64,000 bases of DNA from Clostridia bacterium. Its GTDB lineage: Bacteria; Bacillota; Clostridia; Christensenellales; CAG-138. The notes under the pieces are model-generated. The model had not been told where the DNA came from, searched no databases, and saw only the letters and a list, made by a program, of their open reading frames with translations. The position numbers and the translations under genes were made by a program. Shown here one piece after another: positions 47,103-54,653 of this stretch. The stretch is taken from positions 1 to 64,000 of the forward strand of contig JAUNJX010000005.1 in the NCBI GenBank assembly GCA_030533005.1, read 5' to 3'. The number at the start of each line of letters is the position of its first letter. Within the stretch, counting starts at the first letter, position 1.

Positions 47103-49016
47103 CTATCCTGCGTTTTTTTGCGCAAGAAACGCCAAATACTGCTCCTCCGGCACGGGTCTGCTGTAAAAATAGCCCTGCAAATGATCCACGCCCATATCGA
47201 TCAGCTTTTCGGCCTGCGCCTGCGTTTCCACGCCCTCCGCCACCAATCCCTTGCCCAGCTTTTTCGCCATGGTCACAACGCTGTTTAGCACCACAAAGGT
47301 GTGTGCGCCGCCCGCGGAAAAGCTGTCCCAAATAAGGCTTTTGTCGATCTTCATCAGATCGTAGGTCATCTTGGAAAGCTGCGCAAGGTTGGAATACCCC
47401 GTGCCGAAATCATCGATAGAGAAGCTGCATCCCATCTGCGCGAAGCGGCGCATATTGCTTTGCGTCGCCTCCCCCGCCTCCACGGCGCAGGTCTCAGTGA
47501 TCTCAAAGTTCAGAAAGCTCGCCGGCACGCCGTAGCGCTCCAAAATGGCCGCATAGGTATCCACCAGCACCGGATCGCCTGCCTGCGCGCCGGAAAGATT
47601 CACCTCGATATACTTTACGCCCTTTTCCCAAAGGCGTTCCCTTGCCGCAAAATCGCACACCTTATTGAGCACGATCTCGTCGATGCGATCCACGATGCCC
47701 CGGCGCTCCGCAATGGGAATAAATTCCTCGGGCGAAACAAAGCCGACCTCCTCGTTGGATTTCAGGCGCACCAGCGCCTCCGCCGAATTAAAGGCAGCCT
47801 CCGGCGCGCAGAAAATGGGCTGATACACCACGTTGAAGCCGTCGTTTTCCAGCGCCTCCTCCACGAGACGTTCGATGGCGGCGCGGCGGTTTTTCTGTTT
47901 GACGATCTCGTCGTCCACGATATAGACCGTGCGGCCGGTGCGGTAGGCAAGATAATCCAGCGTTTCCAGCACGCTGTCCGCATCCGGCGCAAGGCGCGGG
48001 CAATCCAGCAAAACGATGTGGTAATGACCGCGCAGATAGATATGGTACTGGGTCTGCGCCTTCTCCACCAGCATCACCAGCCTGTCCAGATACCCCTGCG
48101 CGCGCGCTTCGCTATCCAGCAGCACGCACAGCGCGTCGTCGTGATAGAGATAGACGGGCGCGTCCGTCACGCGCGCCAGCAGCGCGATGAGCGTATGGGT
48201 CAGGGTCTTGGCTACGGAAAACCCGTACTTGGATTTGATGTTGCGCATATTTTCCAGCATCAGGCACATCACGCAGAATTTTTTACGTTTGGCATAACGC
48301 TCCGCAAGTATGATCTCAAAGGCGCGCCGGGTAAAGCTGCAGGCCGAACGGTCGTAATGCTCGCTGGGATCCTCCAAGGAAAGATACAAGTGCAGCATCA
48401 TCAGCGCCACGGCGACGCTGGATATAAGCCATCCTTTGAAAAAATACTGGATCACGGCAACCACGATCCATATGAAAATACCGCCCCGCACCGCGCGGCG
48501 GGTACGGAGGGAATACGCATTTTTCACATACAGCACGCGGGCGTTTGCAAGACACATATAAAAGGCAACGCAGAAATACAGCGCCACGGTCATGCGCCCG
48601 TAGGAATAGACTACCCGCCCGTCATTGTAGTATGCCAGCTCGCCCAATACCGCTGCGGCAATCGCCATAAAGAAGGGGATGCTCACCAGCGCATATTGCC
48701 ATTTGGAAAGGCGCTGCTCCTTTCGACCCAGCGTTTCCACATACAGATACATCAGATACACCAGAAGATCCAAGGTAGCGATAAATACCTGATGGCACAG
48801 CCTGTTCGCCCATGGCGGCACGGTGCTCATATGCGTGATCGTATAAACGGTGGCAACGTCGAAGATCAGATTGACGCCGGCGCAAAGCAGCATCAATGTA
48901 AAAAGCGAGGTGGAAAGACGGTGCACCCGCTTCATGCTAAAATAATTATAAAGGATCACCACCAGCACGGCAGTCGCCGCGATCTGGAAGCGCACATTCT
49001 GCCAGAATAATTCCAT
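47103..49016 (-). CDS. Membrane-bound EAL-domain c-di-GMP phosphodiesterase with degenerate GGDEF
   Basis: A 637-residue protein. Residues 1-220 hold six or seven membrane helices (IAATAVLVVILYNYF to GGIFIWIVVAVIQYFF) of the 7TM sensor kind. Residues 235-375 are GGDEF-like but the GGDEF signature is lost (YLYHDDALCVLL in its place). Residues 385-630 are an EAL domain with catalytic motifs present: AEALVRLKS, ENDGFNVVYQPIF, NFEITETCA, IDDFGTGYSNL and AEGVETQAQ, so phosphodiesterase activity is expected. TGGAGC before the ATG. Opposes the GGDEF protein encoded at 21042-22961. Confidence 0.92.
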   Translation of the reverse strand: MELFWQNVRFQIAATAVLVVILYNYFSMKRVHRLSTSLFTLMLLCAGVNLIFDVATVYTITHMSTVPPWANRLCHQVFIATLDLLVYLMYLYVETLGRKEQRLSKWQYALVSIPFFMAIAAAVLGELAYYNDGRVVYSYGRMTVALYFCVAFYMCLANARVLYVKNAYSLRTRRAVRGGIFIWIVVAVIQYFFKGWLISSVAVALMMLHLYLSLEDPSEHYDRSACSFTRRAFEIILAERYAKRKKFCVMCLMLENMRNIKSKYGFSVAKTLTHTLIALLARVTDAPVYLYHDDALCVLLDSEARAQGYLDRLVMLVEKAQTQYHIYLRGHYHIVLLDCPRLAPDADSVLETLDYLAYRTGRTVYIVDDEIVKQKNRRAAIERLVEEALENDGFNVVYQPIFCAPEAAFNSAEALVRLKSNEEVGFVSPEEFIPIAERRGIVDRIDEIVLNKVCDFAARERLWEKGVKYIEVNLSGAQAGDPVLVDTYAAILERYGVPASFLNFEITETCAVEAGEATQSNMRRFAQMGCSFSIDDFGTGYSNLAQLSKMTYDLMKIDKSLIWDSFSAGGAHTFVVLNSVVTMAKKLGKGLVAEGVETQAQAEKLIDMGVDHLQGYFYSRPVPEEQYLAFLAQKNAG

Positions 49017-49070
49017 GCTGTTGCTCCATCGTCGGGAAAACGTTCTGCAAAACCCTTATCGGCACATAAT

Positions 49071-49100
49071 GCAAAAGAGCAGGCAAGCCCGCTCTTTTGC
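49071..49100 (-). terminator. Hairpin after the HU gene
   Basis: GCAAAAGAGC and GCTCTTTTGC form a perfect 10-bp stem around a 10-base loop. The T-run lies inside the arm rather than after it; possibly a terminator. Confidence 0.6.
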
Positions 49101-49114
49101 AAAAGAACAAACGC

Positions 49115-49387
49115 TTAGTTGATAGCGTCCTTAAAGCCCTTGCCAGCCTTGAAGGTCGGCGCCTTGCAGGCAGCGATCTTGATCTTGGCACCGGTGGCGG
49201 GGTTATGACCCTCGCGCGCCGCGCGCAGCTTTCCTTCAAACGTGCCAAAGCCCAGAACGGCAACCTTGTCGCCCGCTTTCACTGCGCCCACGATCGCTTC
49301 AAAGGTTGCAGCAACCGCTTCCTCGGCGGCCTTCTTGGTCATGCCAGTCTTTGCAGCAACGGCTGCAGCCAATTCGCTCTTGTTCAT
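49115..49387 (-). CDS. hup: HU-family DNA-binding protein
   Basis: A 90-residue nucleoid protein. MNKSELAAAVAAKTGMTKKA, the VLGFGTFEGKLRAAREGHNP beta-arm with the DNA-intercalating Pro, and KIKIAACKAPTFKAGKGFK are the HU hallmarks. It dimerises, bends DNA and compacts the chromosome. TGGAGG lies before the ATG. It is encoded alone, between an EAL gene and a cysteine desulfurase gene, with its own promoter. Confidence 0.97.
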   Translation of the reverse strand: MNKSELAAAVAAKTGMTKKAAEEAVAATFEAIVGAVKAGDKVAVLGFGTFEGKLRAAREGHNPATGAKIKIAACKAPTFKAGKGFKDAIN

Positions 49388-49449
49388 TCGTTACCTCCAT
49401 AAGTAGTATTATTGTATAGTATTCCCTAGGGTTTTGCGTTTACTTTGTT

Positions 49450-49478
49450 ACTATAGCCAAAAACAGGGCGTTTGTCTA
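49450..49478 (-). promoter_or_regulatory. Promoter of hup
   Basis: On the minus strand TAGACA (49473-49478), 17 bp, TATAGT (49450-49455), about 60 bp before the start codon. Confidence 0.7.
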
Positions 49479-49569
49479 TACCCTTGACGAAAAAAATGCT
49501 AAATTTCGGCACGGTTTTTTTCTTTCAGGCTGAAAAAAGGATTCATGCGCACCATGCGCATCCCGTTCA

Positions 49570-50736
49570 TTATATTCTTCCCTGTCCAGCCGTCGCGCAA
49601 ATCGCGCCCAATGCCTCAATCGCCGCGGAAACATCCGCCTCGCTCGTCGCGTACCCCAAGGACAGCCGCACCGTTCCCTGCGGGAAGGTGTGCAGCGTCT
49701 TGTGGGCGTTGGGCGCGCAGTGCAGCCCGCAGCGCGTCATGACGCCGTATTCGCTCTCCAGCCGATAAGCAGCCGTCGCGTTGTCCATGGGCATGTCGAT
49801 CGATATCACGCCCACGCGCGATTCCAGCGCCGTCGGCCCTACAACGCGAAGCGGCAACGCCTGCAGGCCGCCCAGCATCCTCTTGGTCAGCGCCATTTCG
49901 TGCGCGCGCAGCGCTTCCACGCCCCGCGCCGCCACAAACGCCAGCGCCGACTGCAAGCCGAATATGCCGGGCAGATTCTGCGTGCCGGATTCAAAGCGAT
50001 CCGGCATATAATCAGGCTGCAGCTCGCTGTCGGACGCGCTGCCCGTTCCGCCCGTAACGATGGGTGCAAGCGCCTTTGCAAAGCGTTTTTCCAGCAGCAG
50101 CGCGCCGACGCCCTGCGGACCCAAGAGCCCCTTATGTCCCGGAACGCAAAGTGCGGCAAGGTGCAGCGCGTCAAAATCGATGGGGTAATGCCCTGCGGTC
50201 TGCGCCGCGTCCACGGCAAGCGGCACGCCCCGTTCGGCGCATATCGCTGCCGTTTCCTCCAAGGGGAACAGCGCGCCGCATACGTTTGATGCATGGGATA
50301 GGAGCACAAGCCTTGTGTTGGGCTGAAACAAAGGCAGTATGTCCCGCGCATCGGTAAGGCCGTTTTCATCCGCGGGTATGCGGGAAAAGGACACGCCTCT
50401 TTTTGCGAGCGCCACAAGCGGGCGCATCACCGCGTTATGCTCCAAGCTGCTCACGATCACATGGTCGCCTTCGTGCAGATAGCCTTGCAAAAGGAGGTTC
50501 AGCCCCGCCGTCGCCCCCGGCGTAAAGAGCACATGATCCTCTCCGCCGCCAAAGGAAAACAGCGTTGCAAGCGCCGTACGGGTATCCAGCACCGTCATGG
50601 CGGCTTCCGACGCCTGTTTATAGGTGCCGCGATTGACGTTGGCGCCGATCTCGTTGATATAGCGCGCCATAGCCTCGCCTACCCCCGGCGCCTTGGGAAA
50701 GGATGTAGCGCCGTTATCCAAATAGATCGACTGCAT
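49570..50736 (-). CDS. Cysteine desulfurase / class V aminotransferase
   Basis: A 388-residue PLP enzyme. The PLP-binding Lys is in CVPGHKGLLGPQGVG and is preceded by DAAQTAGHYPID; the catalytic Cys is in TRCGLHCAPNAHKTL near the C-terminus, giving the group II (SufS/Csd) RxGxHCAP form. It would release sulfur from cysteine, for Fe-S clusters or thio-modification. There is no iscU/sufU next to it, so the acceptor is unknown. N-terminal IYLDNGATSFPKAP is typical. Own promoter, weak ribosome-binding site. Confidence 0.9.
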   Translation of the reverse strand: MQSIYLDNGATSFPKAPGVGEAMARYINEIGANVNRGTYKQASEAAMTVLDTRTALATLFSFGGGEDHVLFTPGATAGLNLLLQGYLHEGDHVIVSSLEHNAVMRPLVALAKRGVSFSRIPADENGLTDARDILPLFQPNTRLVLLSHASNVCGALFPLEETAAICAERGVPLAVDAAQTAGHYPIDFDALHLAALCVPGHKGLLGPQGVGALLLEKRFAKALAPIVTGGTGSASDSELQPDYMPDRFESGTQNLPGIFGLQSALAFVAARGVEALRAHEMALTKRMLGGLQALPLRVVGPTALESRVGVISIDMPMDNATAAYRLESEYGVMTRCGLHCAPNAHKTLHTFPQGTVRLSLGYATSEADVSAAIEALGAICATAGQGRI

Positions 50737-50767
50737 AGCGGATTCTCGCTTTCACATATTTCATCCC

Positions 50768-50795
50768 ATTATAGCACAACGGTCTTGTATGGCAA
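50768..50795 (-). promoter_or_regulatory. Promoter of the cysteine desulfurase gene
   Basis: On the minus strand TTGCCA (50790-50795), 16 bp, TATAAT (50768-50773). Confidence 0.65.
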
Positions 50796-50802
50796 GATAC
50801 GC

Positions 50803-50837
50803 AAAAACAGGGTCGAAGTCTCCTCGACCCGACCCTG
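50803..50837 (-). terminator. Intrinsic terminator after the zinc-ribbon peptide gene
   Basis: On the minus strand CAGGGTCG and CGACCCTG form an 8-bp stem around 14 bases, followed by TTTTTGC. Confidence 0.8.
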
Positions 50838-50852
50838 CCGCACGATTTGCTC

Positions 50853-51134
50853 TTAGTCGTTTGCGACCATAAACTTGGTGCCGCAATTCTTGCATTTCAA
50901 GTTGACCGAACGATCGTCCGCGCTGCAAATGCGGAAGTTGGTGCTGCCGCAGCTGGGGCAGGCATACACCGCGCCGTCGGCATTTTTAAAGGAACAGGCC
51001 AACAGATGCTGCGGCAAGCTGACGTTGGACACAGGCTGATTGATCGCATTCCCCTGAAAATCATAATTGGTCGCGCCGCCCGCCACTTCGTCGAGCGATT
51101 CATCATTCATGGCGCTAAGCTTCTTTTCATCCAT
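50853..51134 (-). CDS. Small zinc-ribbon protein with double-glycine-type leader
   Basis: A 93-residue protein. Residues 1-21 (KKLSAMNDESLDEVAGGA) fit the leader of double-glycine peptides (LSxxELxxVxGG), which peptidase-containing ABC exporters cut after GG in bacteriocins, pheromones and RiPP precursors. After a 35-residue linker comes a zinc ribbon: CPSCGSTNFRIC and CKNCG, four Cys in two knuckles. AAGGAGG 9 bp before the ATG and a terminator behind it show a real single-gene unit. No peptidase transporter or modifying enzyme is in the window. It could instead be an intracellular zinc-ribbon protein with a chance leader; I do not know its function. Confidence 0.75.
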   Translation of the reverse strand: MDEKKLSAMNDESLDEVAGGATNYDFQGNAINQPVSNVSLPQHLLACSFKNADGAVYACPSCGSTNFRICSADDRSVNLKCKNCGTKFMVAND

Positions 51135-51236
51135 TATAATAGCCTCCTTGTGTTTTGTTCTTCCTGTATGCTCACTCTGTATGTTCGCTTCTTTATACGC
51201 TGGGATGCAGGGTTTGTTAGGTTCTCATACGCTATT

Positions 51237-51266
51237 TGTTATTTTACATCACAGGCGCTGCTTTTG
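51237..51266 (-). promoter_or_regulatory. Candidate promoter of the zinc-ribbon peptide gene
   Basis: On the minus strand TAGACA followed 18 bp later by TAAAAT, about 110 bp before the start codon. Coordinates are approximate to a few bases. Confidence 0.4.
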
Positions 51267-51306
51267 TCTATACGATGCGGCAGCAAGGGATTTTCCCCGC
51301 CGCGCG

Positions 51307-51960
51307 CTACAGGCTTTCGTCTATACAGGTCGATAAGACATGTTCAAGGTTCTCATAAAAGCGGGCGATATGCAGCCCGTCCACCAAACCGTGATGGCAG
51401 AGGATGGAGACCGGCATCAAAAGCCGCTCCCCCTGCCTTTCGTATTTGCCCCATGTGATGCGGGGATTGCTGTCCGCGGGGCTGGGCACAGGCTGTACGA
51501 GCGCTGTGTAGGAAAGCCACGGCATGGAGGAGATGAAAAACATGGGGAGGCTATCCGTGCCCTCCTCGTGAATGCCGCCCTGCTCGCGCGATTGCTTCTG
51601 CCGTTCCACAGCATAGGGTATGAATTGCGCGAGCGGCTTATCGCAATACAGCGCGCAATAGCAATAGGTGCCGTCCGGCTTCGCCACCGTGTTGGAGGTG
51701 GGGCAGGCGGAAAATTCCACGATCTCTCCCTCCTCAATGCGCTGCCGCAGCTCCGGCACCTGATTGGCGGCCTTTGCGGCACACCACAAGAAGGTCAAAA
51801 AGAAGGGAAAGCCCGCTTCCTTTGTGCGCTTGACAAAAGCCGTCACGTCCACCGTATGCGTAAGCCCCACATAGGGATAGCCCATGCCGCAAAAGTAGCG
51901 AAAATGCTCCCGCCGGGCATAGGCTCCCATATCGATACGCCTTTTTTCCATTTCACCCAT
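51307..51960 (-). CDS. Chloramphenicol acetyltransferase-like protein
   Basis: A 217-residue trimeric-CAT-fold acetyltransferase. The catalytic His motif CHHGLVDGLHIARF (HHxxxDG) is intact near residue 190; REHFRYF at the N-terminus and PRITWGKY are also family features. The length is that of type A CAT (about 219). Many chromosomal homologues in Clostridia do not confer chloramphenicol resistance, so the substrate is open. I chose the ATG at 51960 because GGAGGAG lies 5 bp upstream; an ATG three codons later is possible. Confidence 0.88.
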   Translation of the reverse strand: MGEMEKRRIDMGAYARREHFRYFCGMGYPYVGLTHTVDVTAFVKRTKEAGFPFFLTFLWCAAKAANQVPELRQRIEEGEIVEFSACPTSNTVAKPDGTYCYCALYCDKPLAQFIPYAVERQKQSREQGGIHEEGTDSLPMFFISSMPWLSYTALVQPVPSPADSNPRITWGKYERQGERLLMPVSILCHHGLVDGLHIARFYENLEHVLSTCIDESL

Positions 51961-51996
51961 GCCGGCTCCTCCTATACGCGAAAATCTTTCATCTAT

Positions 51997-52005
51997 AGTA
52001 TAGCA
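51997..52005 (-). promoter_or_regulatory. Extended -10 promoter of the CAT-like gene
   Basis: On the minus strand TGCTATACT (TGn plus TATACT), about 35 bp before the start codon. Confidence 0.55.
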
Positions 52006-52048
52006 GGAATGGGCTTGGATTTCGATACCCTTGTACGGCTTGCGCCGA

Positions 52049-52507
52049 TCAGCCCAGCCAGCAGGCGAGCAGCCCCACCACGATGCTTGCGCTGACCCCG
52101 TACACGAGCACCGGACCCGCGATGGTGAACAGCTTTGCCCCCACCCCCATGACGTAGCCCTCGCGTTTGAATTCCATGGCGGGCGCCACGATGGAATTGG
52201 CGAAGCCCGTAATGGGCACCGCCGATCCCGCGCCCGCGTACGCGCCGATTTTGTCATACACGCCAAGACCCGTAAGCGTCGCGCCTAAAAACACCAGCAC
52301 GATGGCCGTCGCCGTCGCCACGCCCTTTTCGTCCAAGCCGCACAGGGTACGCGCCGTGTCCTGTATGCCCTGCCCGATACAGCAGATCACGCCGCCCACC
52401 CAGAAGGCGCGCAGGCAATCCCGGCCGGTTTTGGACTTGGGCGCCGTCTCGTTCACGCGCTGCTGATAGGCCTGCGCTTCTTTGCTTTGCTGCTTCTTCT
52501 TTGCCAT
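52049..52507 (-). CDS. spoVAC: Stage V sporulation protein AC
   Basis: A 152-residue membrane protein with about four helices. After a charged head (MAKKKQQSKEAQAYQQRVNE) come CLRAFWVGGVICCIGQGIQD, IVLVFLGATLTGLGVYDKIG, AGAGSAVPITGFANSIVAPA and KREGYVMGVGAKLFTIAGPV, diagnostic of SpoVAC. It is a mechanosensitive-type component of the dipicolinate channel. GGGAGG before the ATG. It follows an 88-residue membrane protein gene by 14 bp and is separated from spoVAD by five unrelated genes. Confidence 0.96.
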   Translation of the reverse strand: MAKKKQQSKEAQAYQQRVNETAPKSKTGRDCLRAFWVGGVICCIGQGIQDTARTLCGLDEKGVATATAIVLVFLGATLTGLGVYDKIGAYAGAGSAVPITGFANSIVAPAMEFKREGYVMGVGAKLFTIAGPVLVYGVSASIVVGLLACWLG

Positions 52508-52521
52508 TTGCGTCCTCCCTT

Positions 52522-52788
52522 CTACGCCCTGCCCCGCATACCGTGGACGGTCCCCGGCCTATAGCGAATCTCCCGCTCCGGCCTATGGGTGCCGCCGTTG
52601 CCCTGCACGCTGCTAAGCGGCATCTCAACATGCGTTCGCTCCTGCATCTTTTCCTCCTTCACCGCCACGAACCGCGCGTTGCCGCTTGGCTTGTCCTGCG
52701 TGCGCCCGACGCCAAAGTATACGGCCAGCGCCACGAGCGAGGCAAGCAGCAGCCCAACGATCAAAAGTACCTTTCCGCGTTTGGTCAT
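52522..52788 (-). CDS. Small single-pass membrane protein ahead of spoVAC
   Basis: An 88-residue protein: a short basic head (MTKRGK), one membrane helix (VLLIVGLLLASLVALAVYFG, residues 7-26) and a hydrophilic tail rich in Arg and Gly (VQGNGGTHRPEREIRYRPGT). No family is recognised. GAGGATCG lies before the ATG. It is the first gene behind the forespore-type promoter and is followed 14 bp later by spoVAC, so it is probably made in the forespore and sits in the inner spore membrane. Confidence 0.7.
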   Translation of the reverse strand: MTKRGKVLLIVGLLLASLVALAVYFGVGRTQDKPSGNARFVAVKEEKMQERTHVEMPLSSVQGNGGTHRPEREIRYRPGTVHGMRGRA

Positions 52789-52800
52789 AGGCGATCCTCT

Positions 52801-52845
52801 TTTCGTATTTTGCTTTAGTATGCCGCGTTCGTCCTTGGATTACGC
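52801..52845 (-). promoter_or_regulatory. Forespore (SigG-type) promoter of the spoVAC operon
   Basis: On the minus strand the -35 GCGTA (52841-52845), 18 bp, -10 CATACTA (52816-52822). The block 52801-52826 repeats 46985-47010 with two differences. Confidence 0.7.
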
Positions 52846-52854
52846 TTTGCACGC

Positions 52855-52882
52855 AAAAAAAGAAAGACCGGCTTGGCCTTTC
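52855..52882 (-). terminator. Intrinsic terminator after divIVA
   Basis: On the minus strand AAAGGCC and GGTCTTT pair (one mismatch) around a short AAGCC loop, then TCTTTTTTT. Confidence 0.75.
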
Positions 52883-52903
52883 CCGGATTTTTAAAATATG
52901 CGC

Positions 52904-53317
52904 TTACGGCGCGTCGGGCGCGTCAGGCACATCCGCCGCAGGCGCTTGCGCCTCGTCCGCTTTTTCTTCCTTCGCCTTTTGCGCGGCTTCCTTGCGCGCC
53001 TGCCGTCTTTGCGCCCAACGGCTTTGCTTCTTTTCCGGCGCGGCCTCCGGCGCCTGTGCCGCGGGCGGCTGCGCGATGGCCGCCGCGTCCTTCTTTTCGG
53101 GGGAAAGCAGCTTCGCGGCCTCGGACGCGGGCAAATCCTTGACAAGCTTGGTCAAGGCGGCTGTAAGCTTCTCTATGCGCACATGCAGCGCCGCTTCCTC
53201 CTGCTCATGCAGGGTAAGCTCGTCATACAGTGCGTCCAAAAAGAAATCCACCTCCGCCACGTCATACCCGCGAAAGGCTCGGCTGAACTTCTTTTGCACG
53301 ATTTCTTCCTTCATCAT
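52904..53317 (-). CDS. divIVA: DivIVA domain protein
   Basis: A 137-residue cell-pole/division protein. The N-terminus FSRAFRGYDVAEVDFFLDAL is the membrane-curvature-sensing DivIVA head; residues 35-65 form a short coiled coil. The C-terminal half is a long Ala/Pro/Lys/Glu-rich low-complexity tail (KQSRWAQRRQARKEAAQKA, AQAPAADVPDAPDAP), and the protein is shorter than Bacillus DivIVA (164), so the coiled coil is truncated. The start is uncertain: the best AAAGGA is about 14 bp from the ATG at 53317. Follows sepF with a strong hairpin between them. Confidence 0.85.
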   Translation of the reverse strand: MMKEEIVQKKFSRAFRGYDVAEVDFFLDALYDELTLHEQEEAALHVRIEKLTAALTKLVKDLPASEAAKLLSPEKKDAAAIAQPPAAQAPEAAPEKKQSRWAQRRQARKEAAQKAKEEKADEAQAPAADVPDAPDAP

Positions 53318-53347
53318 AAACGCATAAACGTCCTTTGCAACTGTGAT

Positions 53348-53374
53348 GCGCCGGCGGGGAACCCCCGCCGGCGC
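53348..53374. other. Perfect 12-bp hairpin between sepF and divIVA
   Basis: GCGCCGGCGGGG and CCCCGCCGGCGC pair completely around a 3-base loop. There is no T-run on either side, so it is more likely a processing or stability element than a terminator. Confidence 0.7.
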
Positions 53375-53384
53375 TGCGTCTCCC

Positions 53385-53843
53385 TTACATGTACTCGGCG
53401 TCCGCAGAGCTCTCGCCGCTGCCGATCACGTCGTAGTTGTTGGGGGCAACCACGAAGATACCGCGGGCGATCTTGGTGATCGTACCGTTGAGCGCGTAGA
53501 TCGCACCCGCCATAAAGTCGAGTATGCGCTGCGCGCAGTCGATCTCCAGTTCTTCCATGTTCACGATCACGGGTTTGCGGCTTTTGAGATTATCAATGAT
53601 GTTTTGCGTATCCTCATAGCTGACGGGATGATACACGATCATCTTCATCTGCGCCGCGTTGGGGAGATTTACCACATTGTTGTTCGCGGCCCGCTTCTTG
53701 CTGCGGGCGCTGCTCATAGGAAGCACGTTATCGGCGTCACGCGTGTCTTCTTCCTCGTAGAAGTCCTCTGTGTATTCATCCTCCTCGAAGCCTGTGTCCT
53801 CGATACCGATGAAATCCATGAATTTGTTCAAAATACTCGCCAT
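53385..53843 (-). CDS. sepF: Cell division protein SepF
   Basis: A 152-residue FtsZ-associated division protein. The N-terminal amphipathic helix (MASILNKFMDFIGIEDTGFE) binds the membrane; an acidic linker follows, then the SepF core from about residue 70 (MKMIVYHPVSYEDTQNIIDN, KSRKPVIVNMEELEIDCAQR, ILDFMAGAIYALNGTITKIA, IFVVAPNNYDVI). I start at MASIL (53843) because the homologous proteins begin there; GGAGG is 11 bp upstream. Lies between yggS and divIVA as in Bacillus. Confidence 0.95.
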   Translation of the reverse strand: MASILNKFMDFIGIEDTGFEEDEYTEDFYEEEDTRDADNVLPMSSARSKKRAANNNVVNLPNAAQMKMIVYHPVSYEDTQNIIDNLKSRKPVIVNMEELEIDCAQRILDFMAGAIYALNGTITKIARGIFVVAPNNYDVIGSGESSADAEYM

Positions 53844-53949
53844 TGTGTTATATTCCTCCATTCAACATTTTTTTGTTGGTGCTTGGAAGAATATAGGTAT
53901 CCTTCGACGGCCGCCCTATCTCTCTACGCTCGCCGTCCGGTTGCCCTTC

Positions 53950-54639
53950 TTAGATTCTCGCGCCGAACATGGCCGTGCCGACACGGACCATGGTTGCGCC
54001 CTCCTCGATGGCCACCGTATAATCGCCGCTCATCCCCATGGACAGAGCCTGCATGTGCACATTGGGCAGCGCAAGCGCCGCCGTGTCCTCATACAGCCTC
54101 CGCATCCGCACAAAGTACCTGCGCGCATCCTCTGCCCCCACAGCAGGCGGTATGCACATAAGCCCCTTGACGCGAATATGGGACATCGCGGAGATTTTCA
54201 ATAACAGATCGGGCAGCTCGTCCCGTTCCACGCCGCCCTTTTGCGCCTCGTCACCGATATTGACCTCGATGAGTACATCCTGCGTGCAGTCATGCAGCAG
54301 GCATTGGCGCTCAAGCTCCTCTGCAAGCGCAAGCCTGTCCACCGACTGGATCAGCTTGATTCCTGCATCTGCGATATATTTTACCTTATTTGTCTGCAAT
54401 TGTCCAATCAAATGCATGCCGACGCCGCGCTGCGCGAAAAAATCCCGCTTGCGCTGCCATTCCTGCACCCGGTTTTCGCCCACGTCCGTAAGCCCGCAGT
54501 CGATCGCCTCGGCGATCGCGTCCTCGGCAATGAACTTGGTCACGCCCACAAGGGTGACGTCCGACACGCTCCGGCGCGCACGCGCGCACGCATTCTCGAT
54601 ATTCTCCCGAATGGTCAGGTAATTGTCCCGTACCGACAT
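53950..54639 (-). CDS. YggS/YlmE family PLP homeostasis protein
   Basis: A 229-residue single-domain, alanine-racemase-fold PLP-binding protein. The PLP Lys is in VTLVGVTKFI; GENRVQEWQRKRD, MHLIGQLQTNKVKYI, VLIEVNIGDEAQKGG and LSMGMSGDYTVAIEEGATMV are the family blocks. It buffers cytosolic pyridoxal phosphate and affects amino- and keto-acid balance. GGAGGG 7 bp before the ATG at 54639. Next to sepF as in most Gram-positives. Confidence 0.95.
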   Translation of the reverse strand: MSVRDNYLTIRENIENACARARRSVSDVTLVGVTKFIAEDAIAEAIDCGLTDVGENRVQEWQRKRDFFAQRGVGMHLIGQLQTNKVKYIADAGIKLIQSVDRLALAEELERQCLLHDCTQDVLIEVNIGDEAQKGGVERDELPDLLLKISAMSHIRVKGLMCIPPAVGAEDARRYFVRMRRLYEDTAALALPNVHMQALSMGMSGDYTVAIEEGATMVRVGTAMFGARI

Positions 54640-54653
54640 ACCGTATCCCTCCG

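Noticed and set aside
51307-51960. Acquired chloramphenicol resistance gene
   Set aside because: There is no mobile element, and its codon use and surroundings look chromosomal. The fold is right, but the substrate is not proven.
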